From Phallusia fumigata (Eukaryota > Chordata > Ascidiacea > Phlebobranchia > Ascidiidae), in the NCBI GenBank assembly GCA_008931825.1, contig QXVZ01003288.1, positions 1-52,278 on the forward strand: a DNA stretch of 52,278 nucleotides, given 5' to 3'. Under the pieces are notes generated by a model. The model was given only the letters and a program-made list of their open reading frames with translations, had not been told where the DNA came from and made no database searches. Below, one piece after another: positions 35,301 through 46,854 of this stretch (position 1 is its first letter; each line of letters starts with the position of its first letter). A program made the translations under genes and the position numbers.

Positions 35301-38300
35301 TTGTAGTTGTTTGAGACACAGTTATCTACTCCTTGGCTAATCAGGTATACTGACATGATTTTACACACCATTATCATCCTTTAACCAGCTTTGTCTTGTT
35401 CTTAATGCAGAATATTTTGTTGAAGCCTTTATTACTCATTTTACAATCATGAAAAAGTTTATGGGGTAATAATGTGCATTAGGCATCTGGTGCCGTTGTT
35501 GTTCCCAATGTTGTTTTGATAGCAAGCATATGGCATTTTATGGTTTAGTGACAAATACTGTCAGTCTTGCTTGTAAAAAGCTTTTGTTGTAGCTGATCAC
35601 TTACTATTTATATTTATTTGTCTTTGGCCTGTTTGGGCATGCAGCTTGAATGAAAAAGTGTACATAATCCATTTTATGCACAGTCTTTCATGGGTTGGTA
35701 AAACTATAATCAAAATTACAATGCTAAAGTACTAAAATGTCGCTGAAATTTAGGTAACGTTATATATGATGAACATCGTAACATTTCGAGCACATTTGCA
35801 GTCACATTAACAACAACACACATACAATTTCTATCATTGAAATTCTGTAGAGCCTAATGCCCAAGAGCATGTTTTTCTTTTCCTAAACTGATTTTAACTG
35901 ATGCACAAAAAGGCTTTTGAACCTGACATTACTTGGATGAAATGAATAGCTTTTTATGAATAGGAACACATTAAGTATCAAGTAGTAGTAAAGTGGAACA
36001 TTGTACCACTTAAAGGTAAAAGGTATTTGGTCGCTAGCTGAGACTTTCTGTAAATCTTACTGCCCTAAAATTGCTTTGTATTTTGTTTTTATGTTCACTT
36101 ACAGCTAAAAAAGGAATTTGGTGCACAACACCTGCCGTCATTTCCCCCGAAGCACATTTTCCCATTGAAGGGTGATGATTTAAAAGACAGGAAGACACAA
36201 CTAGAGCAGTATATTCAAGAAAGTGAGCAAATAAATAGTTTTTGTGGCATAATATGGCAGTATGTTGTGTCACATATTATTTTTACTTTGATAACCTAAC
36301 GCCCAAATTGTATTTTATAATTGTTATATTGGATGAAACTACACTTTGAGAGTATTGGTCGGATTCATTTACATTACGCCCTAAATTTTTGTGGTTCAGA
36401 GGTCAGTCAGTTTTGTTTACAGCTTTTTGTCAAGAAAGAGTGCTCTTTAGGGATCAGAACCCCTCATATCAACAAGTTTCCATTATACATTTTATACCCC
36501 CATAAAAACAATGCCAAAAATAGTTCTTTGCTCCACACTTGTACAGCTCCATGGCGACAAACTGATAGTCATATTATAGGTTCTTCCATGTGTGTTTCAA
36601 TTGAAATAGGTGCAGAATTTTTTTTTAAATGCAAGGTGGCAGTACAAAACAGTAGTATGTAAATTTGTTTGGTTTGTCAAAAGTTATTGATTTATAGCGC
36701 ATCACTAAAAATGGCATTGGAAAAGGCCATTTAGAGTTTGGTTTGCTACAGCTTGGCCAAAGGTAACTGCAGGTCAACCTATTGGTAAGTGTGGCTATGT
36801 GGTTAAAATCATGCTTTTACCACTGAGATTGTAATTAGTATAACATGGCAAGTTATTTGGTTGAATTACAAAAGGTATTCGTTACTTTTTGTTTAATTTG
36901 TTCGTTCCTAATCTTACTTTGGCTGATTTTACCCAGGTGCCAATGAAATGGTATCAGAATTTAAGTAGGTGTTCTTAAGTTATGTTTTGATTTACAGTCA
37001 GTCAAGATTCAACTGTATCATCCAGTGAAATTTTTAATGATTTTCTTCGAAAAGCACAACAGGTAAATTTTTCGAACAAAATGAAATAATATTTTTTTCA
37101 CACAAAATAATGCTGAAAACAGGTTTAAGGTCTTTTTGTATTGTACTGATTAGTGTAAAATGAATGTAATGTTGAAGTTTTTTTTAATCTCCAATAAACA
37201 TTAATACGACATAGGAAACAAGGCGTGAAGAAAAGCAAGCAGTGTCTTTGAGTGTTTTTCTGCTTAATGGATCAAAACTAGACCTTGATGTTTACAGCAC
37301 TGACAAAACAAATGATATTCTAGAGGTTGGTGATCAGATAACACTACTTACGTTTTCACCTAATAGCTATTTGAATTGATTGTACTATTCTGCACATACC
37401 ATTGCCAACCAGTTACACTAAAAAAACGGATAGAAATTTCGACAAAACAGGTAAAAGCCAAACACTTTTCTTGCCATGTTTTAGTGCAGGCTATGAATTG
37501 GCCTTATCCTTTCAGTAAAATAGAACAAAAAAACTTTGATCAACAGTAATATGTTCTTTTTATAAGTTTCCTGTGTCACTTAAAGTGGGCCAAACTGTGT
37601 TGCCAGTTGCCACTAAGATCAGTTTTCAGTGGTATTAAAAAAGTTTTGTTACCTTATGTTGGATTAAAAAGTTTTTTTAGGGCGCATGGTACATGTACTA
37701 TTCAAATTGGTCTAGGTAATATGTTTGTATGGTTATGTGATCTCAAGTCCCAATCATGAAATGGACACATTTTGTTTACACTCTGTGTTTAATTTTGTTC
37801 AAAGAACTTTTTGACAAAGATGAATCTTCCTGAAGAGTTAATGTATTATTTTGGGTTATACCTTGTGCGCAGCAACGGTGAAAGTTCTTTTTCAGGTGAG
37901 TTCTTGTGTAATAGGGCTAGTACTACTGTCTGTTTTCTTTACATAGTTGGATAATGTGTGTATGTTTTACCTACATTCCAAAATGATGACATGCGCAAAG
38001 ATGTTCCATATCGCTAACTTGGTACCTTCAAAGCCACTGGTTGCCTCCTAATCCCCCTTAGTCAAATTAGTCAAATTAATAAACAATTTCCTTTTGGCAG
38101 GGGTGTTTAAGTGGTTAATTATGGGTCCCCTTACCTGAAGGGGCCACATATTGTTTTCACTCTGTTTTTTTTCTCCGTGTGCACTTTTGACATGAAATGT
38201 TTGATGGATTTGGGTATAACTTTCACAGCTGGTAGATGTAATGTCGGTGTATTATCCGTTTCATTTGACCCCATAGCCTCAAGGGTTACCCCACTAGAAC

Positions 38301-41300
38301 CCGAATGGTAAAATATTCCCTGCAGATTGTGAATGAAAAATTGCCCAAGAATGATGGAATGGATTTATTTTACTCAACATTTTTTGTACGTTGTGTCCGC
38401 AAAGCAAGTGATGTGTTTCATTAAAAAAGAACACTTAATTTGATTGTGTAAGATACCTATATTTTTGCCTAATAAACCATTATGTTCAACCATTGTTATG
38501 TCAACAATGATCAATAGTGTTATGCAGTCAAGTACATTTTTCTTGTTTGTACAAAACAGGGAATTCCCCAACACCACATGCAAAGTTGTAGATTAGGTGT
38601 AAGGTACTGTGAACATATGCACAAAACACAATGGTCAAATCTACAAACGCGAGGCCAAATAATTTAACTGCTTGGGATATAGGGTTAAACACACCAATCG
38701 ATTCACTGCAATGACATGTTTTACAAACTTTATTTCATCTAAAAATTCAGACATAGTTTATTAACTTGACCCATATTAGGATGCTATAGAGTCAAATGAA
38801 ACAGATAGTACAACTTTGTAGCCATATCCAGCAGTGAAAGTTTCATCCAAATTCACTAAACATTTCATAGCAAAAATGCATAGACAAAAGTGAAATCAAT
38901 ATGTGTCCCCTTCAGTAAGAAAACTTCCAACTGCCACTTTTGAGTTTAACGTTTCAATATTGGTCCTTTCCCGTAAAATGTTCTGAATGCCCCGATTGTG
39001 TCATGACGTAAAACTGCCACCTTAAATTGTGTAGAACAGCTCCTATGTGGGGACCCATGCAATTCTCCCTATAGAAACAAACATGCATAAAAAGGTACAC
39101 CTAATGATTGAACATTCTCTAAATATATGTCATAGTGTATGTGGAATGACAAGATCATGAAAGTTGCCAATCTGGTTTCGTTTATTTTTAGTTGTTCGTG
39201 CTCTGCAAGAGTTTGAATGTCCTTATATTTCCTTGAAATCTTTGCACGAGCGAAGACTGTACAAGATTGTTTTAAGAAAGGCATATTGGGATCAGAGTTT
39301 TGACAAGGTTGTTATCAACCATCGCATTGGTCTTAACCTGCTACAGGTTCAGGTTAGTAAGCAATGTTGTATCTCTCTATAAATTCACATTATTACCATG
39401 TGTTTGTTGGCAGGCTGAAACAGATATAGCCATGGGATGGACCAAATGCGATGCCGATTCTGTACAACGGCTAGCCCAGTTGTTGAAAAAAGGTTCAAAA
39501 CTTGAAGTAATTACCAATGCAATGCAATTTGTGCATTTGATGTATTCTGCAAATAAATAATCAACTTATTTTTAGTATGTGCAATTTTGTCAAACCTTAC
39601 CTGGATATGGATATATTGAATTTAAGCCATGCATTGCTAACTACCCACAAAAAAAGAGTGAAGTTGTTGTGAGTGTTGGAAATTATGAAATAAAATTTAG
39701 GTGAGTGTTTTAGTTTTGGGTGTTAAAATAAATAAGTTTAGCAAATAACATACTTTTCATAGATCCGAAGATCTAAACCATGGTGAGGAAACATTTTCTG
39801 TCACTCGGATTAAATGCTGGAAAGTATGTAGAAAGTTTACAAACTTTGCATGTAGAAAAGATCTTTGTGCATATTTGGTTTTCAAAGGCAGAACAGTTTT
39901 CAAAATATGTGTGATGAAGTAACTATAAATAAAAGGGCTTGTTTTAAAGTTTTGTGTATAAGTAGAAACTTCATTTACAGTATAAACTACATTGTTTTAA
40001 GCTACAAATTTCTGAGTTCTTGTTGAACACTGTTTAAAACTATTACAGGTTTCCTCTGACAATTCAAGTCATGACATGAATAGCAATGTGGATACACCTG
40101 TCTTGCAGTTGAGTTTTGAATACCTTGTAAGCAAAGGTAACCTGCGGTGGATTTGTCTTCTCAGTGACCAGGTTTGCTCCCAATGTAATCCTAACAAATC
40201 ATAAAACATGAAAATTAGAACATATTGTTGTACATATCTGCTTCATCAGTTTAACTGCTGTGATGATTTCAGGCCATTATGATGAGCATGAGTATAAAGT
40301 CAATGGTAAATGAACTCATACGAAAAAGGAAAGGAGAAAAGATCAGACGGGTAAGAAATCACTTCTGAAGTGGACACATTGTTTTTACTCTTTTTCCTGT
40401 CTGAATCCTAGTGTGCTCCCACCATTTAGTTGAATCTCCTGAAGTTTACACATTTGATAAATGGGTATTCAAAGTTGTGCACTGTAACTTTTGACCCCTG
40501 TTGACCCATTGATTAACCCAGGACTCAAACACGTAACAAATTAATATTGATTTTTTTTACTCTTTTTAGCTTTTTAACCCCCCAAACTTTATTTTTCTGT
40601 TTCCGTGGTCTTTAGTTGAGATATACTAATCCAAATGTACTAAAATTTAAAATGTAGATATACATGGTGCTTTTCATCAGTTGTTTCTAAAGTACAAAAT
40701 TTTAGCCTGATTGGCTAAGTAAATTCACTTACCATGTTACAAAATGCGATGGAATTAGGGATCCAATGTAGTGCGAGTATTGATTATATATCCAATGTAA
40801 AAAAGGAAATGGTACATGTGGAAAACATCATTTAGGGGTGATACTGTATGTGGTTTAAAAATGTAGAGAACACCACCTCTCTAGTTGTTTTCAGTTTCAC
40901 ACTGTTAGAACATACTTTGGCAATAAAAAAACTGTTTAAAACGTTAGGGGGGGTCAAGACTCCAAACAGCCAAACATTGTTGAATAGACCAAAAAGCGGT
41001 GAAGTGTCATTTTTTGACTCATTTAGGCAAACAACAAACATGCCAAGAATGCTGATTCATGTTCAAAATGAGTTTGGTGAGATAGGAACACTGATCATTT
41101 GACATTTCCATGTTCATGTGGAATGATAAACATGGCACCACTGGCTATTAAAACCTTATAGTGGTCTACAGTGAAATGCATGTGTGTTGTCAAAATCACA
41201 AAGCACGTCAAACGAGCAAATCCATTTCTAAAGATTGATGATTTGGCTTTAAATTTTTTTCACAAACACAACATAAATGTGCCTTAGTTTTCATCACTAA

Positions 41301-42404
41301 AAACACAAAAATGCTTCACACTGTGCAAAGTAAACACGTGAAAAAAGGTTTGAGCACCAATTGTGTTTTGTGTATGTAGCAAGCACAAATCAGCTGACAA
41401 ACCTTGTCAGTCATGCATGAAACCATAAAACTATTGGCTAGAAAATTACCTGGACCCTCTAGAAATTATCACTCAACTTTCTGAAACCCTGCAGAAAGAT
41501 TTGATAAAAACTTTTACAGCTGATAGATAGGGTCATGATAGTGTGTCATTTTGTTTGACTTTAGATCCAGCTTTAATCCTGCTAACCACATGTAGTAGTT
41601 TGTCAATTGTTATCTTTGATTAAAGTTAAAATCATAAATGCCTAAATAAATCAAACAAAATATATGGGATTTGTAAAAAAAAAATTTACACTGTCTTCTG
41701 TAACACATATTCTCAGCATCCTAAACCTGTGATTATTTTGATGTGTATCTAGAAAAACACAGTCATTAACTGTGCATGTGTGGGGCCCAAGACTTTCTGA
41801 CTGTAGAAACTATCAAGCTTTGAAACTAAAGCTACAATGGAAGTTTGTGTGAAATACCATGGCAGATGTGTGTAGTTGAAATGACAATACAGTAAAAGCC
41901 ACTCTTTTTAATCCAAATTTAATCTGTTGAATTTCATGGAATATTTTTCAGTCTGGTGACAATATTCCTCAAACCAAATCAACATTTAAACCAAGGGACA
42001 AGTCAACAGCAGTTCTGTTTGACCCAACAGAAATACAGGTACAAATTGTGTGGTTTCTGTGCAGTACGTTGTGTTTTCCATAATTAGTGTGTGTACTATT
42101 TCAGGATTGTGACAGTGACATGGGATCAATCCAGAAAGCAAAAGACTCACTCACAAAATTTGCGGTTAGTGATGTACTTGTTAAAGGCAACAAATTTTCA
42201 TTTCAAAAATACCAGCACCACTATTAGTATAGATTTTGAAGTTTTAATATTAATACACGACTAGTCACTGATAAGCCTATATTTTTATTCATGAAGGATA
42301 AGATAACTGGATCATCCATTATCGTATCGAAGCAATCTGATGAATCCTCAGGCTTTGTAGCAACAACCCCCATTCAAGGGAATATTGGAGATGATGACCT
42401 TTGA
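32375..42404 (+). CDS. SNX17: Sorting nexin-17 (PX-FERM cargo adaptor)
   Basis: Endosomal adaptor that binds PtdIns3P through PX and NPxY-type cargo tails through a FERM-like module, recycling them with Retriever. Exons: 32375-32431, 35119-35193, 36105-36222, 36998-37062, 37215-37325, 37805-37895, 39192-39352, 39414-39506, 39576-39700, 39763-39823, 40049-40171, 40273-40350, 41952-42038, 42105-42164, 42297-42404; 1,413 nt = 470 aa plus TGA, the same length as human SNX17. The start MHFSIPDTD is in a 19-codon exon followed by a 2.7-kb intron. PX landmarks: VRYSQLHDL and LPSFPPKHIFPLK. FERM-like region: LQEFECPY, YKIVLRKAYWD, RIGLNLLQVQ, TRIKCWK, LSFEYLVSKGNLRWI. The C-terminus is NIGDDDL, the conserved Retriever-binding tail with terminal Leu. 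SNX31 is the alternative paralogue, but that tail fits SNX17 better. Introns carry several HINE-like copies. Confidence 0.96.
32700..32995. repeat. Interspersed repeat copy in SNX17 intron 1
   Basis: Second, diverged copy of the family at 29190-29560, ending CACCAAGCAAAATAAACTCA. The GC-rich front (GGGCCCCCCCTGACTGG, TTTCCCCCCAAG) is better preserved here. The minus frame 32713-32979 falls inside and is not a gene. Confidence 0.5.
33250..35095 (+). repeat. Long HINE-like element, ~1.8 kb, without tandem core
   Basis: Left end CCCTTTCAAGGGGACGTATA at about 33258; then TCTAATGTCAGTTTGTTTCC, AGGTTGTGCACTGTAACTTT, and a middle section with TTTCAGCCTGATCGCTTAAG and AAAGCACATCACTG. The right end is AATGGCAATATGAAG followed by CACTTCTGTAGTTT. 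The middle recurs at 46855-48100 and partly at 18900-19330 and 36650-36850. The 137-codon frame at 33038-33451 crosses its left boundary and is spurious. Confidence 0.6.
36330..36850 (+). repeat. Interior fragment of the long HINE-like element
   Basis: Contains TTTGTTTACAGCTTTTTGTC, TTATAGCGCATCACTAAAAA and GGTAACTGCAGGTCAACC, paralleling 47690-47740. It starts about 110 bp after SNX17 exon 36105-36222. Confidence 0.4.
38117..38935. repeat. Two HINE-like left arms in head-to-head inversion
   Basis: A plus-oriented left arm starts at about 38122 (ATGGGTCCCCTTACCTGAAG), with GGTAGATGTAATGTCGG and one partial core unit to about 38310. A minus-oriented partner covers about 38620-38935: GACCCATATTAGGATGCTA, CAGCAGTGAAAGTTTCATCC, and TGTGTCCCCTTCAGTAAG at its far end. 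The pair forms an imperfect 0.8-kb palindrome inside the SNX17 intron 37896-39191. Confidence 0.6.
38990..39178 (+). repeat. HINE-like right arm before SNX17 exon 7
   Basis: TATGTGGGGACCCATGCAAT, GAAACAAACATGCATAAAAAG, GTGTATGTGGAATGACAAG and GTTGCCAATCTGG. It ends 14 bp before the exon at 39192, so the exon's polypyrimidine tract directly abuts the element. Confidence 0.6.
40366..40890 (+). repeat. Internally deleted HINE-like element
   Basis: Left arm from GAAGTGGACACATTGTTTTT (about 40367), then GTTGTGCACTGTAACTTTTG and TTTTAGCCTGATTGGCTAAG; right end GTATGTGGTTTAAAAATG to ACCACCTCTCTAGTT at about 40885. It lies in the SNX17 intron 40351-41951 and overlaps the shadow frames at 40832-41102. 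Confidence 0.55.
41490..41912 (+). repeat. HINE-like element copy
   Basis: TTTTACAGCTGATAGATAGGG matches the left-arm word GTAGATATGACAATG in position; the right arm has GCATGTGTGGGGCCC and AAATGACAATACAGTAAAAG, ending GCCACTCTTTTTA near 41908. Confidence 0.5.
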
Positions 42405-43227
42405 TTAAAATTATATTTTAACAATCTAATTTTTTTTGTACATTTACACATCACTGTATTCATGTCATACACATTTTTATACTAAGGGAGTGATAAGTGG
42501 GAGTTGTCATGGATTGTGGTGCAATGTTATTTATCTGGCTGTGTCATTCCATATATTACATCAAGTGCAATTTTTAGTGTTATATTGAACTTTTGCTGAT
42601 GCCTTGTTGACATACCGCATTGAATTATATCCTGATTTGTTTGCCAAACCATCGTACGCATTATTATATCCACACGCAGTAAAAATTTGATAAACGTGAT
42701 TATAATGTTTTTTGTTTGGCGCATCACTTCCTTCACCGAGGTCTTTTAGTTATCAGCATAAACAATTCCGCAATGAAGCGAACAACGTGAAAAATAAGGA
42801 AAACATCTGCACAAAACAGCTTTCGTGTCCAAGCCAAGGATGACAGTACGGTACACAGCAAAAAGCATCAAAAGGTACGGTACGCCCTTCGTAACGAAGT
42901 ACGTGGTATGCACAAGTCAATACGTACCTTACTACCGTACTTGCTTCAAACTAAAAGTGGAGGTCTGCTTCTTAACAAATCAAATATATAGCTTCTGACA
43001 CGAAGAATAACATAGAAATGTTTCGGAAACCCTTCGGTCTTTGACCAGTAGTTGTAGCTGCACACTAAAATAAGTTTGTAACGTCTAATAAAACAACAAC
43101 AAATACCAATCTGGGCATTTGGATGCATTCTTTGGCAGGCATTATCTAGACTTAAATATCTTTTGGGGCGATAAACGTTTGCGAGGACGATAACTTTGAG
43201 TCGTTTTTCCAGCTGGTTGCACCTGCG

Positions 43228-43422
43228 GTAACGTCTAAAACTACAGGGCCGCTCGGTCCGCCTACCGAACGGCTTTGCAGTTTTAGCCTTGCGAGAGGCG
43301 GACCGAGCGGCTCTGCAGTTTTATACCTGCGAGAGGCTGACCAAGCTCTGGACCGAGCGGCCCTGCAGTTTTAGACGTTCGAGAGGCGGACCGAGCGGCC
43401 CTGCAGTTTTAGACGCCACCCG
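43228..43422. repeat. GC-rich foldback element with internal tandem units
   Basis: The left arm (GTCTAAAACTACAGGGCCGC followed by TCGGTCCGCCT) is the reverse complement of the right arm (AGGCGGACCGAGCGGCCCTG followed by CAGTTTTAGACG). Between them, units of about 40-50 bp repeat the core GCGAGAGGCGGACCGAGCGG then CAGTTTTA. It is far more GC-rich than its surroundings. It lies in the SNX17-ANKFY1 intergenic region; 42405-43227 shows no gene. Confidence 0.75.
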
Positions 43423-43539
43423 TTGCATCTCTGTTTGTTCAGATTTTTTTTTGCGCAAATAACGTTTAAAGAAAATGATGAATTATCATACATCACTACC
43501 TGCGGTTTGAGTTTGTGGGTTGGTGGGAAAATACACTAA

Positions 43540-43755
43540 CTAAGGAACTCCTTCATCGACGCAAACCTGACTCAAACCAAACTGCTACGTCACAAAGGGT
43601 TTTGACAAACGGCATTGCTATGCGTGCGTTAGTTCACAGTATTGTTTCTCTGGGTTAGAGTAAGGTTCAGAGTTGAGTTAAAGGTCTGAGTTTGGGACAG
43701 GGTTAGAGTTTTGGTTGGAGTCAGCTTTGCGTCGATGCCAACTGACGAACCTCGG
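43540..43755. repeat. MITE-like inverted repeat
   Basis: CATCGACGCAAACCTGACTC near 43554 pairs with GAGTCAGCTTTGCGTCGATG near 43718, one internal mismatch. The interior contains GGGTTAGAGTAAGGTTCAGA-like low-complexity sequence. I found no clear target duplication. From 43756 to 45230 nothing else is recognisable. Confidence 0.5.
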
Positions 43756-45234
43756 TGGTCCTCATCCGGACCTTTGGAGTGTTGAAAGCGGACTTTAACA
43801 GTTTCTTGATTTTGGCTGCGTACGTTGCATATGCATTAACACAGCACGGCACTAGTTATGAGCATACCTGCCTGGGAACTTATATATTATGAATACATTG
43901 TACTGGAAACGTTTCGATAATCGCCGTTGCCATCGTTAGTGCATAATGGCGAAACCTTAAAACGGAGTGATCAGACCTAAGCGAATTTTGAACGTTTATG
44001 ACCTTTGCTAAAACTAGTTGAGTAGCCCTGGCCTTTTGTGTCATTTATTGTCCATTGTGTGTTATTCTTTATATCTATTTTCCTCGTCTTCCATCTGACT
44101 GCACCCTATTATAGAAGTACATTTTCAATGTGATAAACTTTTTTTGTTTGCATCATAATTTCTGTTTTTAGTGGTTCAAATTACACATCAATTTTATGCT
44201 CTGATATATCACAGACTTCACTCAGCTTTATAATACAACACACCATTAACTAAACCTTACCCCTAATAGCACTAACAATGAATGCATTGTTTTAAAAGGT
44301 GTTGTAATCCTGTAGCATGCAATTGCAATCACCTGCAGGGTTTAGTGTCACATATTTACTTACTAAATTTAACAGAGTATCTCTTAGTATGTCAATCAGA
44401 AGCTTTGGCATACCACATAGTAACAGCTTTGTTGGTGAATTATGGCCATTTTTTAGCAAATTTGCGACCAGAAAAAAAGTCCTGTCATGTGAAACTTCAA
44501 AGGTGCAAAACGAACGGGAGTATCCACATGAATGAACTTGTGTAGCATCGTCAAACATTAAGATCCATTGTTGATAATACAACTTTTTTCAGTTGTACGC
44601 TTATGATTGTGTCGTGCGAAAATAATGGTCGTCTCACTAAATCAAGCTTATCACTTCCAAATACTTAAAAAAGTCACATGTGTCTATAACAACTGAGATA
44701 TTTTAATTTCAAAAGTAAAATCCCCCAGGTATAAGAGATCTAATGGAAGGCATAGGGTACAACTTAACAGGTCTTTTGTTGTTACTTTCCACATGACATC
44801 CTGCCCAACTTGATGTAGGGCGGCTGAACATTCCTAATTACACCCAATGCAGACTGCAGTTATTGATCTTTGCTGTAAAAGTGTGCATTTTGTAGGCAAT
44901 GTAGTTTTTCATGATGGTTAGTGATAATAGCACCAACCTAATATCTTTTTAGCCTATCAACAATGGCTTTAAACAATAGAAGTTCACCAGTAACCCTTTT
45001 ACTTTTGTTAGATTCGTAATTATCTATAGCATATTAAAAGCTGATTAAACATGATAATATTTCTGTAATATAAATTGTGCTGTTTATGATGTTGTCAACA
45101 ACTTCGAAAGAAGGTAATTATTTTGTTAAGTTTTCTCTCTAATCTCCTTGACTTAATAAAGGGGATCTGGTCAAATGTGCTAATTAATTATTTTTGTTAT
45201 TTTTGCTCCTAAACAAACAAACAAAAACATTTTT

Positions 45235-45752
45235 TAATAAAATAGCTCCTGAAAATGGGTCTAATTATTAAAATACGAACAGTTTGTAGAACATTTTGAT
45301 CCAATAGACCCAGCAGTTACCCCGCTAGGCCCCTAACAAGGGTCAAATTATAAAAAAAAATGCTGGATTGAATTTAGTCAGTTTTGAGACCAGGGTGTTG
45401 TACTAGTACGTCAATTGCTGTGTTTCACATGTAACCCCAACAGTTAACCTGCTATCCGTGTAAAAATTTCTGTTTGTTGAAATCAACATTTTTTAATAAA
45501 ATTAAAAACAATATAAATAGTTTTTTTTAAATCTGCTACAAATTTTACATGTACTTGACAAAAGCATAATCTACAACTTTATGTGTGTGGGGACCCATGT
45601 ATTTCTGCCTGCAAAAACAGTCGTTTCATAAAAACTATAGGTAACTTTGGGACCCAATATAGAAAAGACAGTGAAAATGTCGTATTTAAGTAGAGTGAAA
45701 TAGTGCATGTGGAATGGCAATATGGTGACAGTCACCCTTCTGGTTATAAACT
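45235..45752 (+). repeat. HINE-like element copy with one to two core units
   Basis: GAAAATGGGTCTAATTATTA, CAGCAGTTACCCCGCTAGGC and CATGTAACCCCAACAGTTAA are core words; the right arm is GTGTGGGGACCCATGTATTT to CACCCTTCTGGTT at about 45745. The left end is not clear. Confidence 0.65.
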
Positions 45753-46059
45753 ACTTGATGGAGTTAAATGAAAGTTAATGATAGTTGGTTCATGCTACTA
45801 GCTGGATGACTTTCAAAGCCCTGTTGGTTTCCATGTAGCTGTCTTTTGTGATCAAGTATTTAAAAAATGTCTAAGCCACAAGTTAAAAGTTTCTCTGCAA
45901 GTAAGTGTTAAAAGTGAAGTTATTCCAACTGATCACAAACCACTTGTTGAAAATGAAAAAGAACAAAGGATAGTTGGAGTTGTGGTAGCTGTCACTAGCT
46001 TGGTGACCTATAGCCATAGTGGTTGACGTACAGCTCTCTCCAGTGGTCGAGTTATTTAA

Positions 46060-46216
46060 TGATGTCTATATTGGATGGAATACACTAGTTTGGGACATTT
46101 GTGGTTTAGGACCCAAACCCCATGTCAAATATTCTGGTGAATATGGATCATTTGGAAAATGGGTTGTGGTGTATATGGAATGATAATATGGGGAAAGTCA
46201 CCTTCTAGTTTTTGTT
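46060..46216 (+). repeat. HINE-like right-arm fragment
   Basis: GTGTATATGGAATGATAATATG followed by GGGAAAGTCACCTTCTAGTT near 46207 is a near-consensus right end. It lies about 300 bp upstream of the first visible ANKFY1 exon. Confidence 0.6.
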
Positions 46217-46505
46217 TAACGTTTATTTGTATGTAGACATTGTCAAGAAACTCTGAACCTCTTCAAATTTTTACACCTGGTATATAGGCTTTTAAAGTTG
46301 TGGGCTTACACATTTGTACACCAGTTCACCCATTGGTTGACACTATTTATGCCTAAAACAGTGAATTTTTGGTCTTAGGCTGGTTAGCTTCCTTTTCTAC
46401 GATGGCTTTGCATTTCTGCCATCAACATTGCTTAACAAAATAGTTTGGATTGTATTTGTTTCAATTAGGTAATTGTAGTCAGCTATATGTTACTCCTGTT
46501 TACAG

Positions 46506-46731
46506 ATGAACTGCAAAAAAGTCAAAAGCATCTCTCTTTGCTTCGTGCCCAGTATGTTAAACTTCAAGAACAATTTTCTGACCTGCAAAGAAGACATTCT
46601 ACGCTTAAAGCTGTACACAATTCCACCAGCATGGATGACACATTTAAGTCAGAAGAAACTTCCACTGATTGTGGATTAGCTGCAGGTCTCCTTAGCCTTG
46701 TCACAAAGCTGTATGGAAGTGCTGTTTACAG
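46506..46731 (+). CDS. ANKFY1: ANKFY1 (Rabankyrin-5), block A: N-terminal coiled coil and start of BTB
   Basis: Rab5 effector on early endosomes with BTB, ankyrin repeats and FYVE. This exon encodes DELQKSQKHLSLLRAQYVKL, a coiled coil like the vertebrate N-terminus, then LAAGLLSLVTKLYGSAVY, the opening of BTB. It ends in phase 2 (TAC AG, donor GTACAA). The acceptor CTCCTGTTTACAG at 46493-46505 implies a tiny upstream exon that I could not locate. An in-frame ATG at 46487 offers another start (MLLLFTDEL). The next residues needed are S-D-I, supplied by the exon at 51086 and not by the physically next exon at 49630. Confidence 0.9.
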
Positions 46732-46854
46732 GTACAATTATTATGAAATAATGCAAATTAACTAGGAAGCCAACAAAAATTTTCCACTAGTTTACAGTAA
46801 AATCCGGTAAAAGTTGCTATACATAACAGGAATAATAAACTAATAGAAGCTGGC

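Noticed and set aside
43640..43710. Telomere-like GGGTTAG words
   Set aside because: They are few, irregular and lie inside a MITE-like inverted repeat; no regular hexamer array is present.
46487..46505. ATG at 46487 as the certain ANKFY1 start
   Set aside because: A good acceptor lies between it and the conserved coding sequence, so an upstream small first exon is equally likely; left open.
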